Source: Alteromonas sp. MMG017
GTDB taxonomy: Bacteria > Pseudomonadota > Gammaproteobacteria > Enterobacterales > Alteromonadaceae
Assembly: GCF_018100795.1 (NCBI RefSeq)
Contig: NZ_JAGJDY010000009.1
Span: forward strand, 124,001 to 188,000
DNA length: 64,000 nucleotides
Reading direction: 5' to 3'
Shown here: piece after piece, positions 46,969 through 56,545 of the stretch
Layout: each line of letters begins with the position of its first letter
Position numbering within the stretch: position 1 is the first letter of the stretch
Notes under the pieces: generated by a model
The model's input: the letters and a program-made list of their open reading frames with translations, nothing else
What the model was told of the DNA's origin: nothing
The model's database searches: none
Translations under genes and position numbers: made by a program

Positions 46969-47580
46969 CTAATCCTGATGATACTCCCATCTCAAGAAAT
47001 TCATAACAATCGCGTATATGTTAAAGATGAAAGTCTTAAGCAACAACAATAAATGTACAAAACTCCCGCCAATCAAAACGTACGTAATTTTTATTAGGGC
47101 AATGCCCAAGCACTCGCTATACGGAAGTAAGCCTCCGATATTACTAATTAACCCGTTAGCTTGCCCAAAGAGCAAAATAACCAGATAAAATAAAGTGAAC
47201 GTTATATAGGCTATGAAAACTTTCATGAATGCAAAAAAATTGTACTTTAAGGTAGGTAGACCAGTTTCCTTATTTGTATGTTCCATCATTGCTAATAGCA
47301 TCTTAGGTTTCGACAACGTTGCAAAAATAGTAAATCCAGCAATCAAAAAACCTAGCGTGGTGATTCCAAAATTAAAGCCTAATTCTGCCCACTTACGAAC
47401 GTCCGTTAAAATACTTTCCGATTTATTTTCTAGAATAAAAGCATTGGCAGCCAAAGTCGCCATCACAATTAGTAAGATGATTACTTGTGATTTTTTTGGA
47501 TGTATTCTCCTACTGAGCTTGTAGACATCCCATAATGACTTTTCACTTGTTAAATCAGATTCATCAAACGAGTATTTCAT
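46969..47580 (-). CDS. Four-TM membrane protein of a possible two-gene module
   Basis: A 203-aa protein with four hydrophobic helices at about 33-51, 66-90, 117-139 and 158-190; helix 2 carries FGITTLGFLIAGFTIFATL. The N-terminal 30 residues are cytosolic and charged. The preceding 339-aa gene ends 2 bases before this start, so the two are one unit, downstream of hsdS. The organisation recalls anti-phage pairs with a membrane effector (such as Kiwa), but I do not recognise the sequence. Confidence 0.7.
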   Translation of the reverse strand: MKYSFDESDLTSEKSLWDVYKLSRRIHPKKSQVIILLIVMATLAANAFILENKSESILTDVRKWAELGFNFGITTLGFLIAGFTIFATLSKPKMLLAMMEHTNKETGLPTLKYNFFAFMKVFIAYITFTLFYLVILLFGQANGLISNIGGLLPYSECLGIALIKITYVLIGGSFVHLLLLLKTFIFNIYAIVMNFLRWEYHQD

Positions 47581-47582
47581 GT

Positions 47583-48602
47583 TTATATACTTCGAAATAT
47601 GTTAGCTACTTTGTCTATAGTAGCTTGTGCCAGAATTGGCATTTTTATTACTCCTTGAGATGCCAGTTGCTGAAATTGATTAAACTTTGCAATAGCTGCT
47701 CTCTTAACATTCCGAGGCATAGATTCCATTTCGACAGTAAGACTGAAGTCATCGTTACTCCCTTTGATTGTATCTCCTTGACGGTCATATCCCTTCAATT
47801 TAACTTCAGAGTTACCAAGTTCTGAAGCAGCATTAGCTTGCTCGTAGACTTTATTTCCATCCAACCCTTCTTTTGTGTTCGAGAAGGTCACTTTAGCAGC
47901 ATTACTATTCATTTCCTCTCGTCGCCGTCCAAAATCAGCCCAGAAATCATCATTATTGATTTCTTCATCATTGGTTGGCAGCAACTTAATAGAAAGATCA
48001 TCTATGTGTTTTAATCTCCCTACAAAATCTTTTAAAGACTGTTTATCTGATAGTGGAGTAATCCTTAAGTAAGGTCTGGGATAAACTTCTCTTAAGTGCT
48101 TTTTAGTTGTTTTTTGGGTTTTATTTTCTGATTCTTTTTGTGCTCGTTCATATTCAGATTGTAAAAAAGCTTTATATTGTTGACTCAAACAATATTGACT
48201 AGTGCTTTGAAAATTCTGAATAGTAGGTGCACCAGGCACTTCTCGACATAGGATTAACCTGTGATTATTAAGGATCAATAAGAAACTAGAGCTTGGTGCA
48301 GATTCAAGCTCTTTTCGATCATCGATCAAGCCCCCGTTAGAGCTATAAATTTGCTCTCGTTTAAGTTTTGTATTCTTTACGATTCTTCCTGTGATCCCTA
48401 AAACAGGGTTGTGTGTGGAGCTATCTAAAACAAGTAACTCGGTATCCAAGAAGAAATACTCTCCTTTCCCTTTTATTTTTCGAATATATTTCATTTCATG
48501 AAAAGAAGGCATTACAACTTCACTAAACAAATCAAGGAGTACCTTATCCTCCCCAAACTTCAGAGTATAATTTCCAAATTCTAATTTTTTAGTAAACGAC
48601 AT
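47583..48602 (-). CDS. Unknown 339-aa cytosolic protein, partner of a four-TM protein
   Basis: A soluble protein. Residues 1-150 look like a mixed alpha/beta domain (EFGNYTLKFGEDKVLLDLFS, FLLILNNHRLILCREVPGAP), a Lys/Glu-rich linker follows near 155-175, and the C-terminal part (170-339) has VYPRPYLRITPLSDKQSL and SLTVEMESMPRNVKRAAIA. No catalytic motif stands out. It lies 79 bases after the hsdS stop in the same orientation and 2 bases before a four-TM gene. It may be an accessory gene of the restriction operon or half of an independent defence pair. Confidence 0.7.
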   Translation of the reverse strand: MSFTKKLEFGNYTLKFGEDKVLLDLFSEVVMPSFHEMKYIRKIKGKGEYFFLDTELLVLDSSTHNPVLGITGRIVKNTKLKREQIYSSNGGLIDDRKELESAPSSSFLLILNNHRLILCREVPGAPTIQNFQSTSQYCLSQQYKAFLQSEYERAQKESENKTQKTTKKHLREVYPRPYLRITPLSDKQSLKDFVGRLKHIDDLSIKLLPTNDEEINNDDFWADFGRRREEMNSNAAKVTFSNTKEGLDGNKVYEQANAASELGNSEVKLKGYDRQGDTIKGSNDDFSLTVEMESMPRNVKRAAIAKFNQFQQLASQGVIKMPILAQATIDKVANIFRSI

Positions 48603-48681
48603 TTATCGTCCTTGTTAATATTTTCACTTAAATACAAATTGACATAATTATTTAGTTCAAGCATTTTTCTATGCTTTTGAT

Positions 48682-50439
48682 TTATAAAACACTTGTTAAA
48701 CTATCTGTAAGCTTCATTTTTACAGAGGACGTTTTTCTGAACTTCTCAGTCAACTTTTCACATAGCGTAAGCATTTGTGTTGCCTTTATAATTATTCTGG
48801 CTTGCTCCGACCTTGGAGGTAATGGCAGCACTATGGAACGACTCTTCGTAACCGAAATATTGTCCTGACCAGCAGTGCCAATAAGCTCAATCGAATTTAA
48901 AAATGTTCCTGCAATCAAATATTGGTATATATATGGTGATAAAAACTCCTGAATTGGTCTGAAAAATACGATTGCTTGATTACAATTCCATTCAGGATAC
49001 TGCCGAGGTACGACCGCGATCTTCCCTAACGGAGGCCCAACAATATTCATTATGACGTCATTAGGCCTTAATATTGACCGAGTCAGTTTTGATTTATGAA
49101 ATTCATTTGAGACAAACTGGCGTTGGTAGTTGAAATCAACTTTTTGATTTCGAATATTATAAACTTTCAAATATGGTACACCGTCATCATTTCTGAATTC
49201 AGACTTTGGCGGCGTTGACCCAGAAGTTATACCAAAACATATATCGTCTAATCTACAAAAACTCCAACCACCTGGAATATCAAAAGGTTTTTCCTGTTCT
49301 GAAATCTCCGGCAATGGCTTTTGTTTTTTAATTTTTTTATCTTTGATTAGCTGCTCTTTTTCGGCAGCGATGCGTTCAAGCAATTTTGATGCGGGTTCGT
49401 CGTTGGGGTCTTGTTTTACTAGTTTGCCCATGACTGCGAGTTGCAGGATGGTTTGTTTTAGCTGGTCGATACTGTCTTCTGTGGTGAATATCACGTCAAA
49501 GTGTGCGCTGATGCGCTGCCAGCTTTCGTTTAATTCGTCTGTATCTTCTGCGTTGGTGAGCGTTTCTAACAATGATTTAACGAGTGTTTGGTGCGCTTTG
49601 ATACTGGATTCGGTTTGTGACTCTAGTTGGTCACAGAGAGCCATCAGTTCATCAACTTTCGCAACTATTCTTTTTTGTTCAGCTTCAGGAGGTAGAGGTA
49701 CTGGTAATAGCTTAACCTTATCTGCATTTAAATTTTGCACAACGGCGCCTGATGCAGCCTCAGTAAATTGACTTTTTGCATAAGGCGACTGAAACAGAAC
49801 ACTCAGAAATAGCTTATCTATCCCCTGTGCGGGTGTACGAATGACTAACCAACCATCATGTATGCACCCATGAATTTGCATTATATACGGATAGCCAAAA
49901 CTCATTGAATTTGAAAGAATAAGGTCTCCTGGGAAAACTTCTCTAGTTTTATGTAAACCTTCCCTTAAGATCTTTTCTTTCGTCGATGATATATATCTTG
50001 AACCTCGAATTGAGTCGCTTATTTTTATCCAATTTAGTCCTGAACTATCTTCGGTTATAAAAGACTTTATCGGCCTTGGAGAGCCTCCTCTCGCTATAGC
50101 GACAATATCGTCTAATAAACACCATTGCCAGGTCTGAGGAACCTCAAAAGAATAATTATCGGTTACAACGGGTTTTGATTTGAGTTTTGAAAATTTACCT
50201 TCCCGCGCTATCTGCTCTTTTTCAAGCTTCATCTGCGATAGCAATTGTGAGGCATTACCATCAGTTGTTACCTGTTCAACTAATTTACCTCGCACTGCCA
50301 GATCCAGAATTAAATCTCTTAGCCTCTTAATCCCATACAATTCAATCTTGTTAGAACTTCCCCGTCCTGAAGCTGATTTAGTTTTGATTGCCGATGTCCA
50401 GATATCCAGTTTTTGAGTAATGATACTTTCCACTGACAT
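48682..50439 (-). CDS. hsdS: Type I restriction-modification specificity subunit HsdS
   Basis: A 585-aa protein with two target-recognition domains (about 100-250 and 385-560) separated by coiled-coil spacers. A repeated signature, LRDLILDLAVRGKLVEQ and LKQTILQLAVMGKLVKQ, precedes each TRD, and RIVAKVDELMALCDQLE occurs after the first. It sets the two half-sites of the DNA target. Its ATG overlaps the hsdM stop by one base (TAATG). The TRD sequences are AT-rich compared with the conserved spacer, consistent with TRD exchange. Confidence 0.95.
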   Translation of the reverse strand: MSVESIITQKLDIWTSAIKTKSASGRGSSNKIELYGIKRLRDLILDLAVRGKLVEQVTTDGNASQLLSQMKLEKEQIAREGKFSKLKSKPVVTDNYSFEVPQTWQWCLLDDIVAIARGGSPRPIKSFITEDSSGLNWIKISDSIRGSRYISSTKEKILREGLHKTREVFPGDLILSNSMSFGYPYIMQIHGCIHDGWLVIRTPAQGIDKLFLSVLFQSPYAKSQFTEAASGAVVQNLNADKVKLLPVPLPPEAEQKRIVAKVDELMALCDQLESQTESSIKAHQTLVKSLLETLTNAEDTDELNESWQRISAHFDVIFTTEDSIDQLKQTILQLAVMGKLVKQDPNDEPASKLLERIAAEKEQLIKDKKIKKQKPLPEISEQEKPFDIPGGWSFCRLDDICFGITSGSTPPKSEFRNDDGVPYLKVYNIRNQKVDFNYQRQFVSNEFHKSKLTRSILRPNDVIMNIVGPPLGKIAVVPRQYPEWNCNQAIVFFRPIQEFLSPYIYQYLIAGTFLNSIELIGTAGQDNISVTKSRSIVLPLPPRSEQARIIIKATQMLTLCEKLTEKFRKTSSVKMKLTDSLTSVL

Positions 50440-51914
50440 TAAGCTTCGCCCTCAGTACCTGATGACAGAGCTTCAGCCAAAATGCCTTTAAGCTGATCGC
50501 GCAATGCTTGAATTTCTTGCTGCTGGGCTTCGTATCGCTGTAGCAGTTCATCAGGATCGTGGTTTTCTACTTCGCCAACGTGTGGATTTTTAATATCTAG
50601 GTTGAAGTTACGTTCGATAACGTCTTCGATTGAAACTTTCCAGGCTTGTTCATTCTCTACACGGTTAGCAAAACCATCTTCTTCCGTGCCCCACCATTCC
50701 TGTTCGGTTTGGAACTCGTCAAACTTCATTGGTTTGGTTTTGGAATAGTTTTTCACACCTTCTGGATACGGATGTTCGTAAAACCAAATCTCTTTGGTTG
50801 GCTTTCCTTTGGTGAAAAACAGCAGGTTAGTTTTAATACCTGTGTAAGGATTAAACACGCCGTTAGGCAGCCTGACTATGGTGTGCAGATTACATTCTTC
50901 TGTAAGCAGTTTTTTGATTTTGGTTTTAACGCCTTCACCAAAGAGCGTGCCATCTGGCAATACCACAGCGGCGCGGCCACCGTCTTTGAGCACTTCAATG
51001 ATTAGCTGTAAGAACAGATCGGCAGTTTCCCTTGTTTGCATATCTGAGGGGAAGTTCTTTTCAATGCCGTCTTCCTCTGTTCCACCAAAGGGCGGATTGG
51101 TGATGATAACATCGAACTCGCTGTCCCAATTTGAAAGTGGGCGATTGAGTGTGTTGTCGTGCCTGATTTGTACAGGTACTTCAATACCGTGAAGCATCAT
51201 ATTTGTGGTAGCCAGTAGATGTGGTAACTGCTTTTTCTCTACACCGTGAATTTGGTTTTGCAGTGTTTTGTGGTCTGCTACAGTTTTTACGTATTTTGAT
51301 TTTACGTGGTCAACAGAGCAAGCTAAGAAGCCGCCTGTACCACAGGCTGGGTCGAATACTCTATCGCCCAGCTTTGGGTCTACCCTGTCTACAATAAAGC
51401 GTGTAACGGCACGTGGCGTATAGAATTCACCTGCGTTACCTGCGCTTTGCAGGTCGCGTAAAATTTGCTCGTAGATATCACCGAATAAATGGCGTTCTTT
51501 AGAGTCAGTGAAGTCAACTTCATTAAGCTTGTTTATCACTTGGCGAAGCAACGTGCCGTTCTTCATATAGTTGAAAGCATCTGAAAACGCTTCGCGCACG
51601 ATAAAGCCACGAGGGTTCTTATCAATTGGCGCTGTCAGACTTTTAAGAGCTGGGAACAAGTCATCATTCACGAACTCCATTAGTTCATCGCCCGTAATAC
51701 CTTCATCGTCTGCTGCCCAATTACGCCAAAGGTACTGCGATGGAATTGGCTCTCGGTACTCATCCATTTCAAATTCTAGCTCTTCCTCTTGGGCATCGAA
51801 TATTTTTAAGAAGAGTAACCATGACATCTGGCCTAAACGCTGGGCATCACCATCAACGCCTGCGTCTTTTCTCATAATGTCCTGGATAGATTTGATAACG
51901 GTACTGACTGACAT
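50439..51914 (-). CDS. hsdM: Type I N6-adenine DNA methyltransferase HsdM
   Basis: A 491-aa subunit. AdoMet motif I is FDPACGTGGFL (188-198), the catalytic NPPF is at 273-276, and the N-terminal HsdM domain is present (MSWLLFLKIFDAQEEELE). GNAGEFYTPRAVTRFIVD is typical. It methylates adenine in the HsdS-defined site and protects host DNA. It starts 44 bases after the hsdR stop. Confidence 0.97.
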   Translation of the reverse strand: MSVSTVIKSIQDIMRKDAGVDGDAQRLGQMSWLLFLKIFDAQEEELEFEMDEYREPIPSQYLWRNWAADDEGITGDELMEFVNDDLFPALKSLTAPIDKNPRGFIVREAFSDAFNYMKNGTLLRQVINKLNEVDFTDSKERHLFGDIYEQILRDLQSAGNAGEFYTPRAVTRFIVDRVDPKLGDRVFDPACGTGGFLACSVDHVKSKYVKTVADHKTLQNQIHGVEKKQLPHLLATTNMMLHGIEVPVQIRHDNTLNRPLSNWDSEFDVIITNPPFGGTEEDGIEKNFPSDMQTRETADLFLQLIIEVLKDGGRAAVVLPDGTLFGEGVKTKIKKLLTEECNLHTIVRLPNGVFNPYTGIKTNLLFFTKGKPTKEIWFYEHPYPEGVKNYSKTKPMKFDEFQTEQEWWGTEEDGFANRVENEQAWKVSIEDVIERNFNLDIKNPHVGEVENHDPDELLQRYEAQQQEIQALRDQLKGILAEALSSGTEGEA

Positions 51915-51958
51915 ATTTTCTTATTCTCTGTTCATTTATTGTTCAGCCTGAATGTTAC

Positions 51959-54400
51959 TCAGGCTGATTTATCTGGTGTGGTGTCGTAGATGGCATTTTC
52001 CAGCTCAGCGATAGCGGCTTCGTATTCTTTTTTGCCACCAAAACCTTTTTTGGCGATTTCGATGGGGCGGCCAAACTCTACAACTTTGCCTGTTTTAAGA
52101 GCGTCTTTGCTTTCCAACGCTTCTACGCCCTCACTACTGTATTTATTCAAAAGTTCATTTAAAACGGCCTGTGCCATTTCGCTGTATTTAGTGAAGTAGT
52201 TACGCTTTTTGACATTGTTTGCGCGTTCTTTGCGCGTTAGCGGAGGCTGATCGAAAACAACGTGGCATATCATATCAAAAGGATCTAACTCTTTCCCGAT
52301 TTCTGCTTCCAACACTTCCCAAATAACACCCTCGGAAGCTAACTCATCGATGATTGCTTGTTTGCGCTCTGCACTATTCCAACGCTTAATGAAATCATCA
52401 AGGGAAGCAAAGGATTTAGTCAGGGTTTTCTTGGTGTAGTCTTTAAATGATTCCGTAACGAGTTTTCCGTCTTCATCGTAATATTGAACTCGCTCCCCAA
52501 CTTTCTTAACCGCTACACCATTAACGTGATATTTAGTAACAGTGGCTTCTTCGCCTTCATCCCAACCTGTTTGAGGTGTATCATCACCTTCTGGAAAATC
52601 AAACTCGCCATCAGCAATATTATCAGGGCTATCTATTGTGCCTTCTGCATCTTCCGCTGGGTCTTGCCCTTCTAAAATGTCGTCGAAGTCGGATTCCTCA
52701 TCATTGATATCACTAGGTTTCGCGCTTATAACTTTTTCAGGAATACCGTCGAAGCGCTCATCAGCAAATAGTTCGGTGGCTTTTTTGAAATCCAGAATGG
52801 TAAACCATAACTTGCCAAATTTATCATCGATGCGCGTACCTCTACCTATAATTTGCTTAAACTTGGTCATACTCTGAATGTTCTGATCGAGAACAACCAG
52901 CTTACAGGTTTTCGCATCAACCCCAGTTGTCATCAGCTCGGATGTAGTAGCGATAACTGGATAAGTGCGCTTTGGGTTAATGAAGTTGTCCAACTGAGCT
53001 TTGCCGATGGCATCATCACCTGTGATCTTCATAACGTACTTATCGTTTTTGGCATACTGTTCTGGGTTGCAGTTGATCAAGGCCCTTCGCATGCGCTCGG
53101 CATGGTCGATGTCGTTACAGAAAACAATCGTCTTCGCCAAGGGGTCAGTTCGCTTAAGGTAACTGGTAATCGTTTCTGCTACTAGTTGTGTGCGCTCATC
53201 GATGACTAAAGTGCGGTCGAAGTCTTTTTGGTTATAGATACGATCATCAACTTCATTTCCATGCTTATCAACCTGCCCTTTTGTCGGTCGCCAGCCTTGC
53301 AAGTCGATATCTAAATCAACGCGAACCACCTTGTAAGGGGCAAGAAAGCCGTCTTCAATGCCTTCCTTTAGTGAGTACATATAAACTGGCTCACCAAAGT
53401 AATCGATATTAGACACTTCATCAGTTTCTTTAGGTGTGGCAGTTAAACCAATTTGAGTCGCAGAACCAAAATATTCAAGAATCTCACGCCAGGCACTTTC
53501 CTCTGATGCACTACCTCTGTGGCACTCATCAATGACGATAAGATCAAAGAAGTCAGGATCGACCTGCTTATAGGCCTTTTGACTTTCATCAGGGCCAGTT
53601 AATGCCTGATAAAGCGCTAAGTGAACTTCGTAGGCTGGGTCGACTTTTCTGCCTGTAATTTTAGTCATTGCCTGACCGAAAGGTTGGAAGTCGTTTATAC
53701 GAGTTTGGTCTACTAGCACATTTCGATCTGCCAGAAATAAAACACGCTTTTTGGCTTTGGCTTTCCACAAGCGCCAAATTATTTGAAAGGCGGTATAGGT
53801 TTTACCTGTACCGGTTGCCATTACAAGTAGAATGCGATCCTGGCCTGTAGAGACAGCTTCAACGGTTTTGTTTATAGCTTGCAACTGATAATAGCGTGGT
53901 GATTTTCCCGAGCCATCATCGTGGTAATCTTGAGTGATTACAGGTAACTGAGAATCTGTATACCCTTTATAAGCACAGTATTTGGCCCATAGGTGAGCGG
54001 GTGTAGGGAAGTCTTCTAACTTGATTTCTGTTTCAAGTTGATGTGGATTAGTTTTGTCATGAAAGATAAAACCGTCACCATTACTAGCAAAAATGAAGGG
54101 CACATCGAGTAATTTGGCGTAATCTAGCCCTTGCTGCATCCCTTTTCCAACTTCATGCTTATTGGCTTTAGCTTCTATAACAGCCAAGGGCATTGAGGGT
54201 TTGTGATAAAGAACGATATCAGCGGATTTTACTTTTTTACGGGCAGCAACCATTCCGCGAACGACGACTTTACCATCGCGCAATTTCACTTCTTGCCGGA
54301 TTTGGGTCATATCATCCCACCCTGCCTGCTTTACAGCAGGCATGATGTACTTAGATATGATATCTGTTTCTGATAGCGCCTTTTTATTCACTGAACTCAT
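51959..54400 (-). CDS. hsdR: Type I restriction endonuclease subunit HsdR (EcoEI-type)
   Basis: An 813-aa motor-nuclease. The N-terminal PD-(D/E)xK site is D61 and EAK at 76-78; Walker A is ATGTGKT (195-201), the DECH box is at 291-294, and helicase motif VI is RGTRIDDKF. The C-terminal EcoEI-type domain includes [20 protein letters not shown]. It translocates and cuts unmodified DNA together with HsdM/HsdS. Intact from start to stop. Confidence 0.96.
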   Translation of the reverse strand: MSSVNKKALSETDIISKYIMPAVKQAGWDDMTQIRQEVKLRDGKVVVRGMVAARKKVKSADIVLYHKPSMPLAVIEAKANKHEVGKGMQQGLDYAKLLDVPFIFASNGDGFIFHDKTNPHQLETEIKLEDFPTPAHLWAKYCAYKGYTDSQLPVITQDYHDDGSGKSPRYYQLQAINKTVEAVSTGQDRILLVMATGTGKTYTAFQIIWRLWKAKAKKRVLFLADRNVLVDQTRINDFQPFGQAMTKITGRKVDPAYEVHLALYQALTGPDESQKAYKQVDPDFFDLIVIDECHRGSASEESAWREILEYFGSATQIGLTATPKETDEVSNIDYFGEPVYMYSLKEGIEDGFLAPYKVVRVDLDIDLQGWRPTKGQVDKHGNEVDDRIYNQKDFDRTLVIDERTQLVAETITSYLKRTDPLAKTIVFCNDIDHAERMRRALINCNPEQYAKNDKYVMKITGDDAIGKAQLDNFINPKRTYPVIATTSELMTTGVDAKTCKLVVLDQNIQSMTKFKQIIGRGTRIDDKFGKLWFTILDFKKATELFADERFDGIPEKVISAKPSDINDEESDFDDILEGQDPAEDAEGTIDSPDNIADGEFDFPEGDDTPQTGWDEGEEATVTKYHVNGVAVKKVGERVQYYDEDGKLVTESFKDYTKKTLTKSFASLDDFIKRWNSAERKQAIIDELASEGVIWEVLEAEIGKELDPFDMICHVVFDQPPLTRKERANNVKKRNYFTKYSEMAQAVLNELLNKYSSEGVEALESKDALKTGKVVEFGRPIEIAKKGFGGKKEYEAAIAELENAIYDTTPDKSA

Positions 54401-54433
54401 ACGTACTCCGTATACTGTTCACGAGAAGGGCCA

Positions 54434-54601
54434 ATGGCAGTTGCTGTAATTGACAACAAAGTTGATTCCCTTCAGCGTGACGAGCTAGTCCTTTTCTTTG
54501 CGATGCTCGCGCGTATTCGCTTTATATTAGACAAAAGTATCAGAACACAGGCTAGTTGTCACTTACAAGGACAACCAATACGTGGACTGTGTACCTCTTG
54601 A
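54434..54601 (+). CDS. Possible 55-aa small protein between hsdR and the HTH gene
   Basis: A plus-strand frame from ATG 54434, preceded by GAGAAGGG, encoding MAVAVIDNKV followed by a helical core with RDELVLFFAMLARIRFIL and a Cys-containing tail. It is shorter than typical annotation cutoffs and opposite to its neighbours. It could be a small regulator or antirestriction-type protein, or chance. Confidence 0.3.
   Translation: MAVAVIDNKVDSLQRDELVLFFAMLARIRFILDKSIRTQASCHLQGQPIRGLCTS
54555..54575. repeat. Inverted repeat GTTGTC-N9-GACAAC
   Basis: Perfect 6-bp arms inside the interval between hsdR and the HTH gene. Possible operator or transcript-end structure. Confidence 0.35.
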
Positions 54602-54626
54602 AGTTGAGGGGTAAAAGGTAACCGAT

Positions 54627-55889
54627 TTATTCGATGTAAATTGCTGAGGGAATGTAGCCGCCCTCCTTTGCTACCGCAGCCTTAATGTTATTTACTGTGT
54701 GGTGATGTTCAACATTGAAAAATGTCAAAATATCCAAAACCTGAGGGAACAGCTTTTCTTTTTCCTTTATATCGATAAGTATCTTTCTATGACTGATATA
54801 TATTTCGTCTGGATAAAGCTGTATTTCAACAACGTATTTATATTGTTCGGTATAGAATAGCCTTATGGATAGATACTTTGATGCATTCAATTCTAACGCT
54901 TCTGGCAAGATTAGGCTCGATGAACTAGTTGCATCAATCTGTAATAAGCTTTTTTCAGTCATTGGTTCTCGAAGCCTTAACAAACGATCATCATCCCAAA
55001 CACATTTCCCAACAATCACATATTCTTTTTTGGGTAACCGCTCAGGTTTGATATTTAGCTGTTTGCCAAAACTAAACGGAGCATGAGCGCCCACTATATG
55101 AGAAAAGGTTTGGCTTTCTAAAAGAGTCGTTAGCCTACCTAATGCAATAAATCTTATGATATCTTCAGTGGGGTAATAAGAGTCGAATGTTAAAGCGAAA
55201 CCTGGTTCAATTTGCTCACACAATCCAATTAAATTTGTGAAATCAGCATTTGGAATGTCCCTTTGCACGCTTCCATTAACAAGAGTGGGTGTTGTGACAT
55301 CTTTTGTGTAAAGCAACTTATCAATAAACGAAAAGTCTTTTTTAACGCTTCCGTCTGTTAACAAACGGACCGCAGTGTCACACCAATTTTTGAAATAGGC
55401 ATTACTAAGCATTTGATTAAGTAATTTGAGTTTATACTCTCGCACTAACCGTTTATTTTTTTGCTCAGTACCTTTGCTTTTATCACTGATATCCACTGCT
55501 TGAACGCGCTCATAGCCTCTTATTCTACTCTCTTCTACACGAATACAACTCAAAATACCGTCAATAAACTCCTCGGAATTAACAAACTCACTTACTTTTA
55601 CCAATTGATTTACTAAACTGTTATCGACAAGTGATTTACTTAACGAATCAAAATCTATCAACTCAGCGACAACCCAATGCCCTTCAGATTGGGAGGGGGT
55701 TCCGTAAAGTTCTTTCAATACTTGAGCTTCATCCGCTGTAAGTCTCCTCCTGCCTGCCTTTATCTCGCTAACTCTTGGCGCTTCAATTCCGAGTTCCTTT
55801 GCGACTTGCCCACTGCTGGATATTGAACACGCATGTTCAATATAGTGTTTCGATATTTGCTTGTTTAATTTTGTTTCAGTTTCTTTCAT
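54627..55889 (-). CDS. HTH-domain protein of unknown function upstream of hsdR
   Basis: A 420-aa protein. The N-terminus (SSSGQVAKELGIEAPRVSEIKAGRRRL) is an XRE-like helix-turn-helix; the remaining 340 residues are a mixed domain with no family I recognise. A run of TTACG/CGTAA sites upstream is a candidate operator, so it may regulate itself and possibly the restriction operon 226 bases downstream. A role as an abortive-infection sensor or a transcription factor cannot be separated by sequence. Confidence 0.6.
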   Translation of the reverse strand: MKETETKLNKQISKHYIEHACSISSSGQVAKELGIEAPRVSEIKAGRRRLTADEAQVLKELYGTPSQSEGHWVVAELIDFDSLSKSLVDNSLVNQLVKVSEFVNSEEFIDGILSCIRVEESRIRGYERVQAVDISDKSKGTEQKNKRLVREYKLKLLNQMLSNAYFKNWCDTAVRLLTDGSVKKDFSFIDKLLYTKDVTTPTLVNGSVQRDIPNADFTNLIGLCEQIEPGFALTFDSYYPTEDIIRFIALGRLTTLLESQTFSHIVGAHAPFSFGKQLNIKPERLPKKEYVIVGKCVWDDDRLLRLREPMTEKSLLQIDATSSSSLILPEALELNASKYLSIRLFYTEQYKYVVEIQLYPDEIYISHRKILIDIKEKEKLFPQVLDILTFFNVEHHHTVNNIKAAVAKEGGYIPSAIYIE

Positions 55890-55932
55890 AGCTTCCTCCT
55901 GATTTGCCAGGACATTAAATCACTAAACCTAA

Positions 55933-55968
55933 TTACGGATAAAGCGTAATTTTTGCGTAATTTTTACG
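55933..55968. promoter_or_regulatory. Clustered TTACG/CGTAA sites upstream of the HTH gene
   Basis: TTACG (55933-55937), CGTAA (55945-55949), CGTAA (55956-55960) and TTACG (55964-55968). GCGTAATTTTT is repeated exactly at 55944-55954 and 55955-55965 (11-bp period), and CGTAATTTTTACG (55956-55968) is a perfect palindrome with a 3-base centre. Confidence 0.65.
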
Positions 55969-55989
55969 AAAAAATTATTTTATTATTGA

Positions 55990-56540
55990 TATGGTCAAAG
56001 CATGTTTTTATCGAAGATGGCAACAACGCATTCGAAACGAACGCGTAAGAACACTTGAGCGCAGCTCAACAACTACTGCGTAGAGAGCTGCTTTGTGAAA
56101 CATAGCGGTTCTCGAAGCCGGAGTCAGCATCGCAGATTAACCACTTTTTTCGTTTGCTTCAGAAAACTTGCTGAGTATTGCGCAGCAATAATCTGCAACC
56201 TTCGCAACACCGTTGTGAACACTGCGAGCGGGGTATCCCTCGCGACGCTTTCCCCGAGCAGAAGACGGGGAAAATAGTGGTTAATCAGCGGTAGCTGACT
56301 CCGAGCAACGCTTCTGTCGAATTCGCGCAGCAATGAGTGCGTGAGCAGCGACAAGTCGCGTCAGCTCTCGCTTGCAGAAGGGTTGCTACAACGAAGTTGC
56401 GTGTGATTTTCGAAAGAAAAACGCTGGTATTACGCAGTATGCCTAGCCTAGCGAAGCGCTGGCAGGATGCAAAGCAAACTGCTCTACCCTGCTTATTCCC
56501 CCTCGGCTGTTTCTATGTATTTGTGAATTCAAAAAAGGAG
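55990..56540 (+). ncRNA. Highly structured noncoding region: candidate RNA or transfer/replication origin
   Basis: A gene-free stretch with unusual density of stem-loops. A long interrupted stem pairs CGGAGTCAGC+GATTAACCACT (56119-56145) with AGTGGTTAATC+GCTGACTCCG (56276-56303). Inside: TATTGC-GCA-GCAATA (56176-56190), CGAG/CTCG-type stems, and TTTCCCCG/CGGGGAAA (56249-56273). Outside: TTGAGC-GCA-GCTCAA (56055-56069), GCGAC/GTCGC, CAAC-GAA-GTTG, and TTTTC-GAAA-GAAAA with a GNRA tetraloop on the plus strand. TACTGCGTA (56074-56082) and TACGCAGTA (56431-56439) bracket it. The bracketing and loop types suggest a plus-strand RNA; an oriT-like DNA element is the alternative. Confidence 0.55.
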
Positions 56541-56545
56541 AAGAA

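Noticed and set aside
46969..48602. Definite Kiwa (kwaAB) assignment
   Set aside because: Topology is similar but gene order is reversed and I cannot confirm a KwaB domain; left as unknown.
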